Made by a program: the position numbers and the translations under genes
Source of the DNA: Alligator mississippiensis
Taxonomy: Eukaryota > Chordata > Crocodylia > Alligatoridae
Direction: 5' to 3'
NCBI RefSeq assembly: GCF_030867095.1
Contig: NC_081824.1
Coordinates: forward strand, 86,324,382 to 86,388,381
Length of the DNA stretch: 64,000 bases
Shown: piece after piece, positions 62,191-64,000 of the stretch
Position numbering within the stretch: the stretch's first letter is position 1
How the letters are laid out: each line of letters starts with the position of its first letter
The notes under the pieces: model-generated
Seen by the model: only the letters and a program-made list of their open reading frames with translations
Databases searched by the model: none
What the model was told of the DNA's origin: nothing

Positions 62191-63139
62191 GTTGAAACTG
62201 ACGTCAGAAAGTTGAAACAGGGTGTCAATTTCTGAAGTTTGTAAGTACTTGTCAAGCTATTAGGGTAGAACGATCTATTTCCACAACTCTGCAATCTATT
62301 ATCATTAATTCATACTTTATTAGTGACTATTATTTCAGACATATGCAGAGCTAATCCTTCATGCTCCTTACAGGCAAAGGCACTGTTAATCTTCCTAGCA
62401 TTTGTTTCCCTGGATTAGGTTCCGACTCATGCAAAAAAATCTATCAATATTTACCTATAGAGGGACTAATTAAGGACTGCATTATTTTTGCTCTGTGTAT
62501 ACCACAGTAGTTGAAAACTCAATCCTCTGTAAAGCTTATGAGTGGATTTTAACTAGAAGAGAGAATCCGTATATATTTCAAAATATCAGCATTCAAGGCT
62601 ACTTGTTGGCAAGGTCTTTTAGTGTCACAGGGTCGGGTCCCAGGGGTGGCTGTGATATTCCCCTGGAGGCTCTATGACCGTGTCCCACTCTGCCCATAGG
62701 GCACCTTCCTATCTCACCTGCCATGGAAATACAATGATACAAGGGAATCTGCCCTGATCTTATTCTAATGACCATCCGGATTGTGGTCATGGACTTGTGG
62801 GCTAATTGCATGGCTCCATACCTCCTCTTTACTGTGCCCCATGCCTCACAGTTGGCATCCTTACAGGTGTACAACCAATTACTGACACAGCCCCTCACTG
62901 AGGCTTCCAACTTCTCAGCCTCTTAGTCTCACTCCAGTTGCCAGACCCCTTGGTCTCTCCTCTGGCCCCTCTCTGGGCTCTTTTGGTCTCACTCAACCAG
63001 TCACTGGGCTACCAGGTGCCTCAATCTCTCTCCTGCCCCCCACCTCCAAGCTGTCATCTTCTTTCTTGGTCCCTTAGCCTAGACCTTGTTAGTTCTTTTC
63101 TTTCCCAGATGCTCTCTAGGCACTCAGACCTGTCCAGTC

Positions 63140-63440
63140 CTGCATTCTGCTGTCTGGCCCCTTACTAGGCCTCACTATCAGCCTCAGACCCCTCACTGGG
63201 CTTCACTACTCCAGACCCTGAACTCACATGGTTCTGCCCTCTATTCCCTGGCCCCTCACCGGGCCTCTGGACCCATGTGGTCCTGGCTTTCCTTGGCCCC
63301 TCACTGGGCCACTGAATCCTCATGGGTCTGGTCTTCCCTGCCTTGCATTGGGGTGCTGGACCCTCATGGTCCCAGTCTTCCCTGACCCCTCACTGGGCCT
63401 CTGGACCCAAATGGTCCTGGTCTCCCCTGCCAAGTGCTTT
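63140..63440 (+). repeat. degenerate ~44-bp minisatellite
   Basis: Units of the form CCCCTCACTGGGCCTCTGGA ... GGTCCTGGTCTTCCCT recur every 44-45 bp with several differences. About four units are clear between 63246 and 63425 and fainter ones lie to the left. Open frames here (SWSQ/GPLDP repeats) follow from the repeat and are not genes. Confidence 0.75.
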
Positions 63441-64000
63441 TCTGTTGGGGTATGCTCCCCTAGCCTTCCCTCTAGCCTTCTCTGGGGCTGAATTAAGCAT
63501 GTGCTTAAAGGTAAGCATGGAGCTAATCATGTGCTCAAATGCTTTGCTAAATATGTATCTCTGTTGCTAAAAGGTTGATATTAAAACACACTGATAACAA
63601 TTAATTAAACATTAAACTATGTTTAAAATCATGTGATCAATCCCTCATATAAGTTGCCATCAACATTTTCAAAAGAGCCACCATTCCCACTGAGCAGTAC
63701 TTTGCTCCACAAAAACCCAATAAAGGAAATGGGGCTCCCTCTGAAGTGATGCATTCAGGATAAACATGGGCATCAGAATCTGTCCTGTGCTGAAAAGTAA
63801 ATACAAGAGCGAGGAAAAGTGAACTGTATGTTAAATAGATAATTGCCGGTGTTCAATGGAAGGAAGAAATTAACATTTAATTTAGACTATATCATTATAT
63901 AGTATATTTATCATTACAAAGTACAGATATCCTTATGTTCATCTATTTATAGACTGAGCTAGAAGGAAGGAGAAAGAGGTAAGACCTATCACCAGAAACA

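Larger units (their letters stand above)
45605..64000 (-). other. SIM1: SIM1 intron, at least 18.4 kb, running off the window
   Basis: No sequence resembling the preceding PAS exon (expected to encode a motif like WVWVQSYAT) was found by eye on the minus strand, so the intron probably continues past 64000. It is the most transposon-dense part of the window: hammerhead-like repeats, hAT elements, a Gypsy relic, short GGGCAC-ended elements, a Tigger-like end and a minisatellite, each listed separately. Confidence 0.7.

Noticed and set aside
45605..64000. Search for the preceding SIM1 PAS exon
   Set aside because: No stretch with the expected PAS-domain words and splice sites was found by eye, so no exon is claimed.
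1..64000. tRNA, rRNA or snRNA genes
   Set aside because: No clover-leaf A/B-box pair with proper spacing or rRNA-like sequence was recognised; a covariance-model scan would be needed for certainty.

Overview
This window is vertebrate nuclear DNA: intron-split coding exons with GT/AG boundaries, long AT-rich non-coding stretches and many decayed transposons. The repeats (a CR1 LINE, piggyBac, several hAT families, many short elements ending in GGGCACATCTACAC-like termini, a Ty3/Gypsy relic) and the absence of recognisable mammalian Alu- or L1-type repeats suggest a sauropsid, most likely a crocodilian, with turtle as the alternative. That taxonomic call is an inference from repeat style.

The only protein gene I can support is SIM1 (single-minded 1, a bHLH-PAS transcription factor), on the minus strand. 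Three consecutive 3' coding exons are present: 45439-45604, 36642-37047 and 27675-28405 (stop codon at 27675-27677). Splice phases agree at both junctions. Together they encode about the last 430 residues, i.e. the end of the PAS region, a basic nuclear-localisation stretch and the SIM C-terminal domain. The bHLH and PAS exons are not seen and should lie beyond 64000. Sequence below 27675 is the 3' UTR followed by intergenic DNA.

Region 1-27 kb (3' UTR and downstream): dispersed short DNA transposons, a Charlie-like hAT (19712-20029), a complete 3.2-kb piggyBac copy bounded by TTAA with a broken transposase (13077-16269), a head-to-head inverted repeat with hammerhead-like motifs (11935-12240), and AT-rich unique stretches that may hold conserved regulatory DNA. 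Region 28-45 kb (two SIM1 introns): short transposons, a young ~69-bp-arm palindrome (34145-34315), a GC-rich hAT-like element (34585-35405) and a CR1 LINE lacking most of its reverse transcriptase (38276-40095). Region 45.6-64 kb (SIM1 intron): a second hammerhead-like repeat pair (46.2 and 47.8-48.0 kb), a hAT that is an inverted dimer with perfect 8-bp target duplications (48553-49598), a Ty3/Gypsy relic with later insertions (51728-54150), a 1000-bp hAT (56832-57831), a Tigger-like end and a ~44-bp minisatellite.

The most notable structural signals are the hammerhead-like cores in dispersed repeats, four copies of one palindrome placed near both ends of the piggyBac element, and the repeated use of GC-rich fold-back (hairpin) architecture in apparently unrelated elements.
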